Source: Roseiarcus sp963807735
GTDB lineage: Bacteria; Pseudomonadota; Alphaproteobacteria; Rhizobiales; Beijerinckiaceae
Reading direction: 5' to 3'
NCBI GenBank assembly: GCA_963807735.1
Contig: CAWEDI010000016.1
Span: forward strand, 1 to 64,000
DNA length: 64,000 nucleotides
The notes below the pieces were generated by a model. It was not told the DNA's origin. It saw only the letters and a list, made by a program, of their open reading frames with translations, and did not search any database. Positions 51,835-61,220 of this stretch are shown in pieces. Within the stretch, counting starts at the first letter, position 1; every line of letters begins with the position of its first letter. The position numbers were made by a program, and so were the translations under genes.

Positions 51835-53028
51835 ATGACGATTCGTTCGCGAGAGGGCGACCCGTGGATTGACGCCGCCCGCGCAATGGCCGCGATCGCT
51901 GTCGTCGCCGGACACGCGCGGCTTTTCATCTTTGTTGATTTCCCCGGCTCGAGCTACTCTTCCGCGCTCGGCAAGGCGTTTTATTGGGCGACGGGTCTGG
52001 GGCATCAAGCGGTCGTGGTCTTCTTCGTGCTGAGCGGCTTTCTGGTAGGCGGTCAGGTCTGCACGGCGGTAGCTGAGGACAGATGGTCTTGGCCGCGCTA
52101 TCTCGCGCTGCGGCTGGCTCGCCTCTGGATCGTATTGCTGCCGGCGCTGGCGTTGACCGCGTTCTGGGATCGGCTTGGCTGGGCCTTGACCCGCTCCCCG
52201 CTCTATATCGGAGGCCTCGGCGGCGCCTACCACAGCACACCGGGATTGCCAAACAACCATCTCCTATCTTCCCCGATGACCTTGGTTGCGAACGCATTGT
52301 TCCTTCAGACAACCGACGTGCTCGGCTCCGGCCCGATTCCGACCTTCGGCACCAATGGGCCGCTGTGGAGCCTGGCGAACGAATTCTGGTACTATATGCT
52401 GTTCCCGCTGCTTTGGATCGCGTTGTCGGCGCGCAGGCGTACGATTCCGGCGAGAGTTCTGATGTTGGCGGCGGCTGCGCTCATCGGCGTCGCCTTGCCC
52501 GCGATGATGACGCTGTCCGGCTTGATCTGGCTGCTCGGCGTTGCAGCGTTCGTCCTGCGTAATCAGGACCTGGGGGCCGCCCGCCCATCCCTGTGCGGCC
52601 TTTCCGCCGTCGCGTTGGGGGTCGCGCTCGTCGTCGCGCGCGCACGCGCTCCAAATATGACGAGCGATCTCCTAGTCGGCGTGAGCTTCGCGGCTTTGCT
52701 GGCGAGCCGGGCTCGCGGCGGCGGCCCCGCCGGACTCCTCGCGACGATTTGGCGACGGTTGGCGAATTGCTCCTACACGTTGTATCTCACGCATTTTCCG
52801 TTGGCGGCGTTTCTTTCGTGTTGGCTGCTGCACAATCGGCGATTAGAGCTGACGCCCTCGTCGCTCGCGCTGTTTGCCGCCGCCATGGCGGTTCTTGTCC
52901 TATACGCCTATGGGATCGCACTGTTGTTTGAGAGCCGCACCCGCGCGCTCCAGGCGTGTTTGATAGGGCAGTTGGAGGGCGCCTCGCCCGCGCTGGCCGC
53001 GGAAGCCGCGTCGGGGGATCGCAGGTGA
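51835..53028 (+). CDS. Membrane acyltransferase (OafA/Acyltransferase_3 family)
   Basis: The 397-residue protein has about ten transmembrane segments and the family start WIDAARAMAAIAVVAGHARL, with the catalytic His in VAGHARL, VVVFFVLSGFLVGGQ, and NGPLWSLANEFWYYMLFPLL. These enzymes add acetyl or other acyl groups to sugars on membrane-linked or surface polysaccharides. It starts one base after the upstream stop and overlaps the flippase gene by GTGA. Confidence 0.9.
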   Translation: MTIRSREGDPWIDAARAMAAIAVVAGHARLFIFVDFPGSSYSSALGKAFYWATGLGHQAVVVFFVLSGFLVGGQVCTAVAEDRWSWPRYLALRLARLWIVLLPALALTAFWDRLGWALTRSPLYIGGLGGAYHSTPGLPNNHLLSSPMTLVANALFLQTTDVLGSGPIPTFGTNGPLWSLANEFWYYMLFPLLWIALSARRRTIPARVLMLAAAALIGVALPAMMTLSGLIWLLGVAAFVLRNQDLGAARPSLCGLSAVALGVALVVARARAPNMTSDLLVGVSFAALLASRARGGGPAGLLATIWRRLANCSYTLYLTHFPLAAFLSCWLLHNRRLELTPSSLALFAAAMAVLVLYAYGIALLFESRTRALQACLIGQLEGASPALAAEAASGDRR

Positions 53029-54399
53029 CGACTTCCGCTCCGCAAACCGCTTACGCAAGCCTCAACACGACGCGTGTCGTCGGCGCCCGGTTGTTGCGAG
53101 GGATCGGCGCCAATGTCTACGGTCAGGTTGTTTCGTTGACCATTCAGTTCGGCTCGACGCCCTTGTTGCTTTCCGCTTGGGGCTCGCAGACGTTCGGCCT
53201 CTGGTTGATGATCTCGGCGATCCCGGCGTATTTCGCTCTCGCCGACGTCGGATTTTCGGCGGCCGCCGCCAACGATATGACGCTCGCCGCGGCGCGCGGC
53301 GCGCGCGGACAGGCCTGTGAGACATTCCAGAGTCTGCTGGCGTTCCACGCCTTGGTGGCGCTGACGTTGATTGTCGGCGGCGACGTCGGCATTTTGTTGA
53401 TCCCCGACCGATTCCTGCCGAACGCGGCGGGGATCGGAGGGAACGAGATTCGGCTGGTTTGGACCCTGCAAACGCTGCAAGTGGCCGCCACGCTGGGCTG
53501 CGGCGCGCTCGTCGGCGGATTCCAGGCCAGCGGGCGCTATCCGCTTGGAATCGTTCTTGCCAATAGCGCGCGGCTCGGCGAAAGCTTGGCGCTCACGGTC
53601 GGCGCGGTTCTCCTCCACGGCTTCGCGGGCGCGGCGACGCTGATGGTCGCCGCGCGCCTCATCGGGCTGATCGCCATGGCCGTGGTTCTTTCGCTGTCGG
53701 CGCCGTGGCTGCCGCTTGGGTTTCGCCACGCCCGCGCCGCGAACCTGCGTCGCCTGGCTCGGCCCGCCCTGGCGGTCGCCGCGCTGCCGATCTCGTTCGC
53801 CCTGTCGCTGCAGGGTTTCGTGCTCGTCATCGGCGCGACCCTGTCGCTGGAGGCGGTCGCGATGTTCTCGGCGGTGCGCACGCTGACTCGCGCCACCGTT
53901 CAGATCGCGGGAATCCTCAATCACGCAATCATGCCCGAGGTGACGCGGGCGTTCGGCGCCGGCGATAAGCCGCGAGTTCGACCGCCTCATGCGGATCAAC
54001 CGAATCTCTGTCGTCGCGCTCAACCTTGCGGCGTTTGTAGTCCTGGCGATTGTCGGAAGCTCCTTGGTCTCCCTCTGGACGCACGGCCGGATCAACCCGG
54101 ACAGGACCCTGGTGATCGGCCTCGCCGCCGTGGCGTCGCTGCATAGCGCCTGGTTGTCCGGGTCCAACCTTCTGCTTGCCGTCAACCGGCAGCGATCCTA
54201 CGCTTTTGGCTTCCTCGCGGTCTCGGCGATAAGCCTGCTCGCCGCGATCCCCACCGCGCGAAGTTTGGGCCTGGAGGGCCTGCTTCTTCCGTTGCTTTCG
54301 GCGGAAGCCGTGATGGCGTTCATTGTCGCCCGCGCCTTTCGCGCGACATTTGGCCCCCCAGCGGCGGCGTCTCATCGTCCGTGCCGTCGCGTGCCATGA
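53025..54399 (+). CDS. Polysaccharide flippase (Wzx/MATE-like), with one frameshift
   Basis: The first frame (to about 53965) has at least nine hydrophobic segments and the start NVYGQVVSLTIQFGSTPLLL. The sequence then needs the loss of one C at about 53972 (GATAAGCCGCGAGTTC) to continue as EFDRLMRINRISVVALNLAA and reach a stop at 54397-54399 after four more segments. The whole is about 457 residues, normal for a Wzx-type flippase that moves undecaprenyl-linked repeats to the periplasm. The gene overlaps both neighbours by four bases. The defect may be a sequencing error. Confidence 0.82.
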
Positions 54400-55742
54400 G
54401 GAGCGGGCGAGAAGGTTGGCGTCGCGCAGCCGTGCGGAGCTGCCACGCATTTTTCCTGCTCATTTTGCTGGAAGGTATCCTACGAAAGTGGCTGATGAAC
54501 GCCGTCGAGCAGCCGCTGCTGTTCATCCGCGACCCTGTGCTCGCCCTCCTCTATTTTCAATATCTCGGCTATCGACGTTGGCGGCCGCCGCCCTGGTCGC
54601 TGGCGTTTTTTCTGATTGTCGCCCTATTCCTGAGTTTCATGCTCATACAGGCGCTATATCTGGATCTGCCGCCGATCATCTATCTCATCGGATTCCGCAA
54701 CTACATAGCCTATATTCCGCTTGCGTTCATCATGCGGGAAGTTCTCAACCGATCGGACCTCGATTGGTTGCTACGATTGTGCCTGTTCGCGGCCATTCCG
54801 ATCGCCCCTCTTGTCGTGTTGCAGTTCTTCTCTCCCCCGACTTCCCTGATGAACAAGGCGCTCGGCGATGCGGGAGAGGGCGTCTTTCTGGTCGCTGACG
54901 ACATCGTGCGACCCTACGGACCTTTCACCTTCACCTACGGGCAAGCGCTATTCTCCGCGATGGCGGCTTGCGCCTGCCTGATCGCGGTCGAGCAAAGAAG
55001 AAGCATCTCGCTTCCCGCACCGCTTTTGCTCGTTTGCCTGATCGCCACCGGCGCCATGGGCGCCGTTTCGGGATCTCGCACGTATATTTTGACGCTTGGT
55101 CTGATTCTATCGTGCTACGCCTTGTCGTCGGTTTCGTCGTCGCCGAGATCGTTGGTTTATACCCGCCTGATATATTCGACCGCAGGTTTCCTCGGTATGT
55201 TGGTCCTGTTGTTCGCCGTTTTCCCGACTGCGGGAGCCGCGTTGGTTGAGCGGCAGATCGACGCCGTCGCGACAGAAGGCTCGACGATCAGTCGAGTGCT
55301 GTTCGTTGGAACGGAAGCAATCTCTGTCGTCAAGGACACGCCGCTTTTTGGCTATGGCATTGGGTATGGCAGCAATGCCGGCGCCTTTCTGGCGAACGGA
55401 TTCATGTCGTTCACCTTGGCCGAGTACGAATGGACCCGCATCGTCCTGGAATGCGGACCGCTGCTCGGCGTGTTGGTCATAGTTTGCCGCGTTCTGTTGA
55501 CGGTGGCCGTCGGGCTCGCCGCGTTCCGGGTCAATTCGCGCACCGGCGACGCGGGCCCGCTGATAATGTTTGGTTTTGTTTGTCCATTGATTTTCTACTC
55601 GCCGATCTCCAACAACAACACGCTGTTGAGCTTCGCGTGGTTCTCGCTCGGGTGGTTGCTCGCGCTGATGAAAACGGCGGCTGCCGCGGGCTGCAGCGAA
55701 ACGCAACGCCGAGGCGTCGCTTCGAGGCGCGTGACGCCATGA
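54396..55742 (+). CDS. O-antigen polymerase/ligase-like membrane protein (Wzy-like)
   Basis: The 448-residue protein has about 11 hydrophobic segments, a large loop with VFLVADDIVRPYGPFTFTYG, a SGSRTYILTLGLIL segment and the pattern FVGTEAISVVKDTPLFGYGIG in the last third, common in Wzy polymerases and WaaL-type ligases. It probably joins repeat units or attaches them to a carrier in the periplasm. The ATG at 54396 overlaps the flippase stop (ATGA) and the end overlaps the next gene by ATGA. Confidence 0.8.
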   Translation: MRSGREGWRRAAVRSCHAFFLLILLEGILRKWLMNAVEQPLLFIRDPVLALLYFQYLGYRRWRPPPWSLAFFLIVALFLSFMLIQALYLDLPPIIYLIGFRNYIAYIPLAFIMREVLNRSDLDWLLRLCLFAAIPIAPLVVLQFFSPPTSLMNKALGDAGEGVFLVADDIVRPYGPFTFTYGQALFSAMAACACLIAVEQRRSISLPAPLLLVCLIATGAMGAVSGSRTYILTLGLILSCYALSSVSSSPRSLVYTRLIYSTAGFLGMLVLLFAVFPTAGAALVERQIDAVATEGSTISRVLFVGTEAISVVKDTPLFGYGIGYGSNAGAFLANGFMSFTLAEYEWTRIVLECGPLLGVLVIVCRVLLTVAVGLAAFRVNSRTGDAGPLIMFGFVCPLIFYSPISNNNTLLSFAWFSLGWLLALMKTAAAAGCSETQRRGVASRRVTP

Positions 55743-56938
55743 AAGTCGTCATCTCGACGGCGGGCCGCTTTCACCTCTTCGCTCTCGCGAGAGAGTTGGA
55801 GCGGCGTGAGCTTTTGGAGAGGATCTACTCCGGCTTCCCCTGGCGCGCGCTGGAGCGCGAGAGCGTCTCCCGCGCCAGGGTGTCGACATTCCCTTGGCTG
55901 CGCACGCCCTTTATGGCGATGGGCCGTCCGCCGCTCCCGGCGCCGGCGCGGTTCAGGAAATGGCTGGAAAAGCAGTCTCTCTTCGCACAGGACGCTTACG
56001 TCGCCCGGCGGCTTCCGGAGTGCGATGCTTTCATCGGCCACGACGGCGTCGGCTTGCGCTCAGGCCAGGAGGCGCGGCGGCGCGGCTACCGCTACATGAC
56101 CGACACCGGGACCGCCCACCTGCGCTATCAACGCGAACTGCTCGGCGAGGAATACGCGAGCAACGGCCTCCCCCGGCCAACCGGCGACGGCACGATTTAT
56201 TCGCGCCAACTCGAAGAGTACGAGGCCGCCGACGTCATTGTGACGCCATCCGATTTCGTCAAACAATCGTTCCTGAGCGAGGGCGTCGCCGAACGCAAGT
56301 TGCGCGTCGCGCCCTACGGCGCGCGGATCGAATTTTTCCATCCGGTCGGCGATCCCGCGCCGGATATATTCCGGGTGTTGTTTGTAGGGAATTTCTCGGT
56401 CACGAAAGGGGTCCGCTATTTGTTGCAGGCGTTTCGGGGTTTCGCCCATCCGGGCAAGGAACTGCTGATCGCCGGCACGGTCGCCGATGAGCTGCGCCCG
56501 CTCATCCGGCAATTTTCGGACGTGAACGCCAGATTTCTTGGCCCCGTTCCCCATCTCGATTTGCCGCGGCTCTACAGCTCCAGCCATGTGCTCGCGCTTC
56601 CCAGCATTTGCGAGGGTTTTGGCATGGTCATGGCGGAGGCGCTGGCCTGCGGTTGTCCGGTTCTGGCCTCGACAAATACCGGCGCCGCCAACCTGTTCGC
56701 GCATGGGCGGGAGGGATTCATTGTTCCGATCCGTGACGCGGCGGCGCTCCGCGACCGCCTCACCCAACTCGCAGACGAACCCGACACGCGCCGTCGCATG
56801 TCGGCGGCGGCCGTCGATCGCATGCGAAGCCTCAAGGGGTGGCACAGTTACGGCGACGCTTACGCCGACCTTCTGGCCAGCGCGACCGAATTTTCCGCGC
56901 CGGCAACCCCAGCGCGCCGACCTTCCCGCTGGGGCTGA
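55739..56938 (+). CDS. Glycosyltransferase family 4
   Basis: A 399-residue GT-B enzyme starting MKVVISTAGRFHLFALAREL. It contains YMTDTGTAHLRYQRELLGEE, VTPSDFVKQSFLSEGVAERK, RVLFVGNFSVTKGVRYLLQA, and LALPSICEGFGMVMAEALAC (E-x7-E donor motif). It adds a sugar to the growing repeat unit. It is coupled to the polymerase gene by an ATGA overlap and followed by a GT2 gene after eight bases. Confidence 0.9.
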   Translation: MKVVISTAGRFHLFALARELERRELLERIYSGFPWRALERESVSRARVSTFPWLRTPFMAMGRPPLPAPARFRKWLEKQSLFAQDAYVARRLPECDAFIGHDGVGLRSGQEARRRGYRYMTDTGTAHLRYQRELLGEEYASNGLPRPTGDGTIYSRQLEEYEAADVIVTPSDFVKQSFLSEGVAERKLRVAPYGARIEFFHPVGDPAPDIFRVLFVGNFSVTKGVRYLLQAFRGFAHPGKELLIAGTVADELRPLIRQFSDVNARFLGPVPHLDLPRLYSSSHVLALPSICEGFGMVMAEALACGCPVLASTNTGAANLFAHGREGFIVPIRDAAALRDRLTQLADEPDTRRRMSAAAVDRMRSLKGWHSYGDAYADLLASATEFSAPATPARRPSRWG

Positions 56939-56946
56939 AGCACGCC

Positions 56947-57879
56947 ATGCCCGACGTCGCGGTGGTCGTGCTCACCTACAACGAGGAGCGCCATATCGCC
57001 CGCGCCCTTGCCTCCGTGCGCGGCTTCGCCAGCGAACTCTACGTCGTCGACAGCCTCTCCAGCGATCGCACGGTCGAGATCGCCGAGGCGGCCGGCGCTC
57101 GGGTTTTGATAAACAGGTTCGTATCTCAGGCGCAACAGTTCGATTGGGCGCTGCGAACCGCGCCGATCGCCGCCGGCTGGGTTCTGCGGCTCGACGCCGA
57201 CGAAATCATATCACCGGAGCTCAGCGCCGAAATCCAACGCCGCTTGCCGACGCTTCCTCGCGACGTCACCGGCGTGAGCTTCAACCGGCGGCACGTCTTT
57301 CTCGGGCGATGGATCAAGCACGGCGGTCGCTACCCGCTGACGCTGCTTCGCCTTTGGCGGCGCGGCGCGGTGCGCGTCGAACAACGGTGGATGGACGAGC
57401 ACATGGCGCTGCTTCACGGCCGGGCGGTGACATTCGAACATGATTTCATCGACCATAACCTGAGCGACCTCACGTCGTTCGTCGCCAAGCACAACCAATA
57501 TGCGACGCGCGAAGCCATCGAGATGTTGCTTGACCGCTACGGCCTGCGCCCGAGCGGCGGGCCGCTCCTGCAAGGGGAAACCTCCGCGCAGGCGACCCGG
57601 AAGCGATGGATCAAGCAGCGTCTCTACAATCGCCTGCCGCTTTGGCTCGGCCCGCTGTCGTATTTTCTCTATCGCTATGTCGTGCGGTTCGGATGGCGCG
57701 ACGGACCGGAAGGTCTGATCTACCACGGGCTGCAAGGCTTCTGGTATCGCTTCCTGGTCGGCGCGAAGCTCTTCGCGTTCGACCGCGAACTGAGGGCGCT
57801 TGACGGCGCGCAGGCGCGATTGGCCAAGCTTTCCGGCCTCACCGGCTATGACATTTCGACCCTCAAGGGCGATGATTGA
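56947..57879 (+). CDS. Glycosyltransferase family 2 (GT-A fold)
   Basis: The 310-residue protein starts PDVAVVVLTYNEERHIARAL with the GT2 nucleotide-sugar strand. It has VVDSLSSDRTVEIAEAAGAR and VLRLDADEIISPELSAEI with the DxD-type metal site, and a C-terminal hydrophobic segment (LWLGPLSYFLYRYVVRF). WaaE-like enzymes of this kind add glucose or related sugars. It ends 17 bases inside the convergent glycosyltransferase gene. Confidence 0.88.
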   Translation: MPDVAVVVLTYNEERHIARALASVRGFASELYVVDSLSSDRTVEIAEAAGARVLINRFVSQAQQFDWALRTAPIAAGWVLRLDADEIISPELSAEIQRRLPTLPRDVTGVSFNRRHVFLGRWIKHGGRYPLTLLRLWRRGAVRVEQRWMDEHMALLHGRAVTFEHDFIDHNLSDLTSFVAKHNQYATREAIEMLLDRYGLRPSGGPLLQGETSAQATRKRWIKQRLYNRLPLWLGPLSYFLYRYVVRFGWRDGPEGLIYHGLQGFWYRFLVGAKLFAFDRELRALDGAQARLAKLSGLTGYDISTLKGDD

Positions 57880-59107
57880 GAGCGGCGCCCCGTTCGATGA
57901 CGCCGACCAAATCCATGGCGTTTTTTTCGAGATCGTAGCGCGATACGAAACACGCTCGCGCCGCCGCGCTCATTTTCGAGCGCTCGGCTGCGTTGAGAGT
58001 CAGCATGCGCGTGAGGCCGCGGGCGAACTCGTCGGCGGTGTCGTCGACAACCCATCCGGCTCCGTCCGCCTCGACCTCCCGCCAGATGTTGACTTTGTTT
58101 GTGATGAGCACGGGCGTCGCCGCCGCCAACGATTCCGCGATGACGACGCCGAAATTCTCCTGATGCGACGACAACACGAAGAATTCGGCGGCCCGAAGCG
58201 CGCCGATCTTGACGTCGCCGCTCAACATGCCCGGCCAATGCAGCCGCGAAGCGACGCCAAGCTCGCGCGCCTGTCGCAGCAACGACGGCTGAAGCCCACG
58301 CCGGTCCGGGCCGGCGATCACCAGATCGAAGTCGGGATATTTGCTGGCGACCCGGGCGAAGGCGTCGATGAGCAAGTCGAGCCCCTTCTTCTCGTGCAGA
58401 CGGCCCAGGAATAGCGCGTACCTGCGCCCTTTCACGCCGGGCACTGCGGCATAGAAGGCGGCGCGCTGCGCCTGCGCGTCCCCCTCCACGTCGCGGCAGC
58501 CATAGCCGACGACATACTCGCGGGCGGCATAGGGCGCGAAAGACGTGCGGGCCAATCGACGCTCCTCCTCGCAGGTGTACATCACGCCGGCGGCGTCGCG
58601 CAGCACCCTGTGCTCGAACAGGCGCCAGAAGAGGCGCTTGACCATCGTCTTGACGGGATAGGCGCGATTGAACCAGGGGTCGAGCATCCCGTGCGGAAAG
58701 ACGAAATAAGGCGTTTGCAGATCATGCAGCGCCCGCCATGAGCCGAGGGAGCCGTAGTTCCAGAGGCCGTTGATGACGATCGCGTCGTAGTCGCGCGCGT
58801 GCGCTTTCAACCAAGGGACCAAACGAGGCGTGTAGCCATAGCGCAGCCAGGCGCTTAATCGGCCGGTCGCGACGGCGACTGTCGGCGCCCGCGCCGCGAG
58901 CACCCAGGAGTCACGGGGCGCGTCCAAACTCACGACATGGCGGACAAACCCGTGCCGGTCCCAGACCTCGGCGCTGGAGAACACGCCCTCGATCGGGCCG
59001 CCGCCGCGCGGATCGACCGACCTTATAACGTGCAGCAGCCGCAACGGCCGGCGGGCGGACCGAGCGTCGCTGGAGCCGGGCGCCTCTTTGTCCGACAACG
59101 CCGACAC
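57863..59107 (-). CDS. Glycosyltransferase family 4, opposite strand
   Basis: The 414-residue protein reads RLLHVIRSVDPRGGGPIEGV at its N-terminus. The donor domain has YALFLGRLHEKKGLDLLIDA, FDLVIAGPDRRGLQPSLLRQ and FVLSSHQENFGVVIAESLAA (E-x7-E). The open frame extends far 5', but that part lies under the SMP-30 gene; the GTG at 59107 (or TTG at 59110) has GGAAGG upstream and is the likely start. It closes the exopolysaccharide cluster and overlaps the GT2 gene tail to tail. Confidence 0.88.
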   Translation of the reverse strand: MSALSDKEAPGSSDARSARRPLRLLHVIRSVDPRGGGPIEGVFSSAEVWDRHGFVRHVVSLDAPRDSWVLAARAPTVAVATGRLSAWLRYGYTPRLVPWLKAHARDYDAIVINGLWNYGSLGSWRALHDLQTPYFVFPHGMLDPWFNRAYPVKTMVKRLFWRLFEHRVLRDAAGVMYTCEEERRLARTSFAPYAAREYVVGYGCRDVEGDAQAQRAAFYAAVPGVKGRRYALFLGRLHEKKGLDLLIDAFARVASKYPDFDLVIAGPDRRGLQPSLLRQARELGVASRLHWPGMLSGDVKIGALRAAEFFVLSSHQENFGVVIAESLAAATPVLITNKVNIWREVEADGAGWVVDDTADEFARGLTRMLTLNAAERSKMSAAARACFVSRYDLEKNAMDLVGVIERGAALNHRP

Positions 59108-59246
59108 CAACGCGTCCTTCCGCCAGCGAGCCGATCGTCCGATTGATGGTATCAACCATGCGATGCTTATGCGAGCCGCATTTCTCGGTCGCGACTGAAA
59201 ATCGGATGGCGATGCCGCCGGCCTCCGTCGCCGATGTTTGGCGGCG

Positions 59247-60122
59247 TCAACCGGCGAACGGCGTGTCCGCAAGGCCGGCGACGCCGGGCCGCACGGCGAA
59301 CAGATCGCCGCTCGCAGGATAGGCGGCGAGGTCGTCCGCGCTTTCTTCGGCGCGCGAGGTGATGATGTAGAGCGTCGCGAGATCGGCGCCGCCGAACGCG
59401 CAGCAGCTTGGCTTGCGCGCCGGCGCCTCGATCGTACGGTCGAGCCGCCCGTCGGGGGCGTAACGCGCGACGCGAAAACCTTCCCAAACCGCGTTCCAGA
59501 GATAACCCTCGGCGTCGACGCAGGAGCCGTCAGGAAACCCGGGGCTTGCGGTCTCGGCCAGTCGTCGCCGCCGGCTCGGCGTCCCGGTTGCGACGTCGTA
59601 GTCGAACGCTTCGATCGCGCCGGTTGGACTGTCGGCGAAATAATAGGTTCGCCCGTCGGGCGAGAAACACGCGCCGTTGCCGACCCGCACGCCGCCGAAC
59701 AATCTTTCGACGCGGCGGTCGGCGTCGAGCCGCCAAACCGAGGCGCGCGGCTTGAAAGTTTTTTCGTCCATGCCGCTGGCCAGGAAGCGGCCTTGGCGGT
59801 CGGTGCGCCCGTCGTTGAGCCTATGACCCGGATGCTCGGCGTCGATCTTGGCGATGTCCTCACGCGCGCCGGTCAGTAGATTGAGGAAGGCGAAACCGTC
59901 GGAAAACCCGGCGACGACGTCATGCCACGGCCGTCCCGCGCGCGTCGCGAAGCAGCAAACCTTGCCGGGCGTCGGGTAGCTGTTCGCCTCGTCACGATCG
60001 GGCGCGTAAGTCCACACGCGCTGTCCGAAAACGTCGGTCCAGTAGAGACGCTGATGCTCAACCGACCAGAACACGCCCTCGCCATGCGCCGCCTGCGACT
60101 TGACTACGACTTCCGCTTTCAT
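59247..60122 (-). CDS. SMP-30/gluconolactonase family protein
   Basis: The 291-residue six-bladed beta-propeller has HGEGVFWSVEHQRLYWTDVF (Glu metal ligand), HRLNDGRTDRQGRFLASGM (Asn ligand), VGNGACFSPDGRTYYFADSP (Asn) and FPDGSCVDAEGYLWNAVWEG (Asp). These are the metal-binding residues of lactonases that open sugar lactones after aldose oxidation. It lies next to an SDR and a sugar ABC importer, which suggests a sugar oxidation pathway. The ATG at 60122 has AGAGGGA upstream. Confidence 0.92.
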   Translation of the reverse strand: MKAEVVVKSQAAHGEGVFWSVEHQRLYWTDVFGQRVWTYAPDRDEANSYPTPGKVCCFATRAGRPWHDVVAGFSDGFAFLNLLTGAREDIAKIDAEHPGHRLNDGRTDRQGRFLASGMDEKTFKPRASVWRLDADRRVERLFGGVRVGNGACFSPDGRTYYFADSPTGAIEAFDYDVATGTPSRRRRLAETASPGFPDGSCVDAEGYLWNAVWEGFRVARYAPDGRLDRTIEAPARKPSCCAFGGADLATLYIITSRAEESADDLAAYPASGDLFAVRPGVAGLADTPFAG

Positions 60123-60159
60123 CGTCCCTCTCCGTCCGCCGCCGAAGCGGCTATTCGGC

Positions 60160-61032
60160 CTACGTCCGCGCCGCCTTGTCTTTCTCGTTCTGCGTCTTGA
60201 TTGCGTCGCGCGCGGCGGTCCATTGCGCGTCGTCCCAGTCGCGCAATTTGTAGAAATTGCCGCCGGTCGCGAGCGCCTGGGCGCCATCCATCGCGATCGT
60301 TTCGCCGTTGAGCCACCGGCAGCCGTCGCTGAGCAGGAACACGGCGAGGTTCTGCAGTTCCTCCATCGTCCCGCAACGCGCCATCGGGTTGGCCGCGGCG
60401 GTGCGGGCGCCCGGCTGTTCGCCGGGATTGAGCCGCTTGCTCATGCCCTCGGTCGGAATTTCGCCGGGCGCGATGGCGTTCAGCCGGATGCCGTAGCGGC
60501 CCCACTCCGCGGCCAGCGACATTGTCATCGCCTGCACCGCCGATTTGCTCATCGCCGAGGGAACGACGAACGGGCCGCCGTTGCGCACCCAGGTGACGAC
60601 GATCGACACGACGTCGCCGGGGACGCCCGCCTCAATCCAGCGCCGTCCGACCGCGTGGGTCACGTAGAACGTGCCGTGCATCACGATGTTGGCGATGGCG
60701 TCGAAGCCGCGCGGCGAAAGGTCCTCGGTGCGCGAGATGAAATTGCCGGCGGCGTTGTTGACGAGGCTGGTCAGCGGGCCGGACTTGAAAATTTCCTCGA
60801 CCATCGCATCGACGGCGCCTGCGTCGCGAATGTCGAGGCCATAGGCGGTCGCCTTGCCGCCGTGACGCTGCATCAGGTCCGCCGCCGTGTCCTCGCAGAC
60901 TTGCTTGCGCCTTCCGCAAATGAACAGTTCGGCCCCGAGCGCCATGAACGCCTCGGCCATCGCCTTGCCGAGCCCGGTGCCGCCGCCGGTGACGAGGATG
61001 CGCTTGCCCGCAAACAGCCCGTCCCTGAACAT
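60160..61032 (-). CDS. SDR oxidoreductase, 2,4-dienoyl-CoA-reductase-like
   Basis: The 290-residue protein has the NADP motif VTGGGTGLGKAMAEAFMALG, NNAAGNFISRTEDLSPRGF and SIVVTWVRNGGPFVVPSAMS. The usual YxxxK is replaced by SAMSK, as in 2,4-dienoyl-CoA reductases (DECR/PECR group), which use a Tyr elsewhere, and the C-terminal part AAEWGRYGIRLNAIAPGEIP with GMSKRLNPGEQPG also fits that group. Its neighbours concern sugars, so a changed substrate is possible. It precedes the SMP-30 gene on the same strand by 37 bases. Confidence 0.82.
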   Translation of the reverse strand: MFRDGLFAGKRILVTGGGTGLGKAMAEAFMALGAELFICGRRKQVCEDTAADLMQRHGGKATAYGLDIRDAGAVDAMVEEIFKSGPLTSLVNNAAGNFISRTEDLSPRGFDAIANIVMHGTFYVTHAVGRRWIEAGVPGDVVSIVVTWVRNGGPFVVPSAMSKSAVQAMTMSLAAEWGRYGIRLNAIAPGEIPTEGMSKRLNPGEQPGARTAAANPMARCGTMEELQNLAVFLLSDGCRWLNGETIAMDGAQALATGGNFYKLRDWDDAQWTAARDAIKTQNEKDKAART

Positions 61033-61220
61033 CTTGGTCTCCCCCCGAAATGGACGCCTTGTTTCGCGCGCGGACGCGGCGTGCGCAAGGCGCGCAAGTT
61101 GGCGGGAAACCGGATTGACGACGATCTAATTTTATTATTGTATGAAAATAGCCGTGCGATGACGTCTTTTCGTGACGGTCGGGAACGCGGCGAAGCGTCT
61201 GCATAAGCAGGGAGGAAAAT

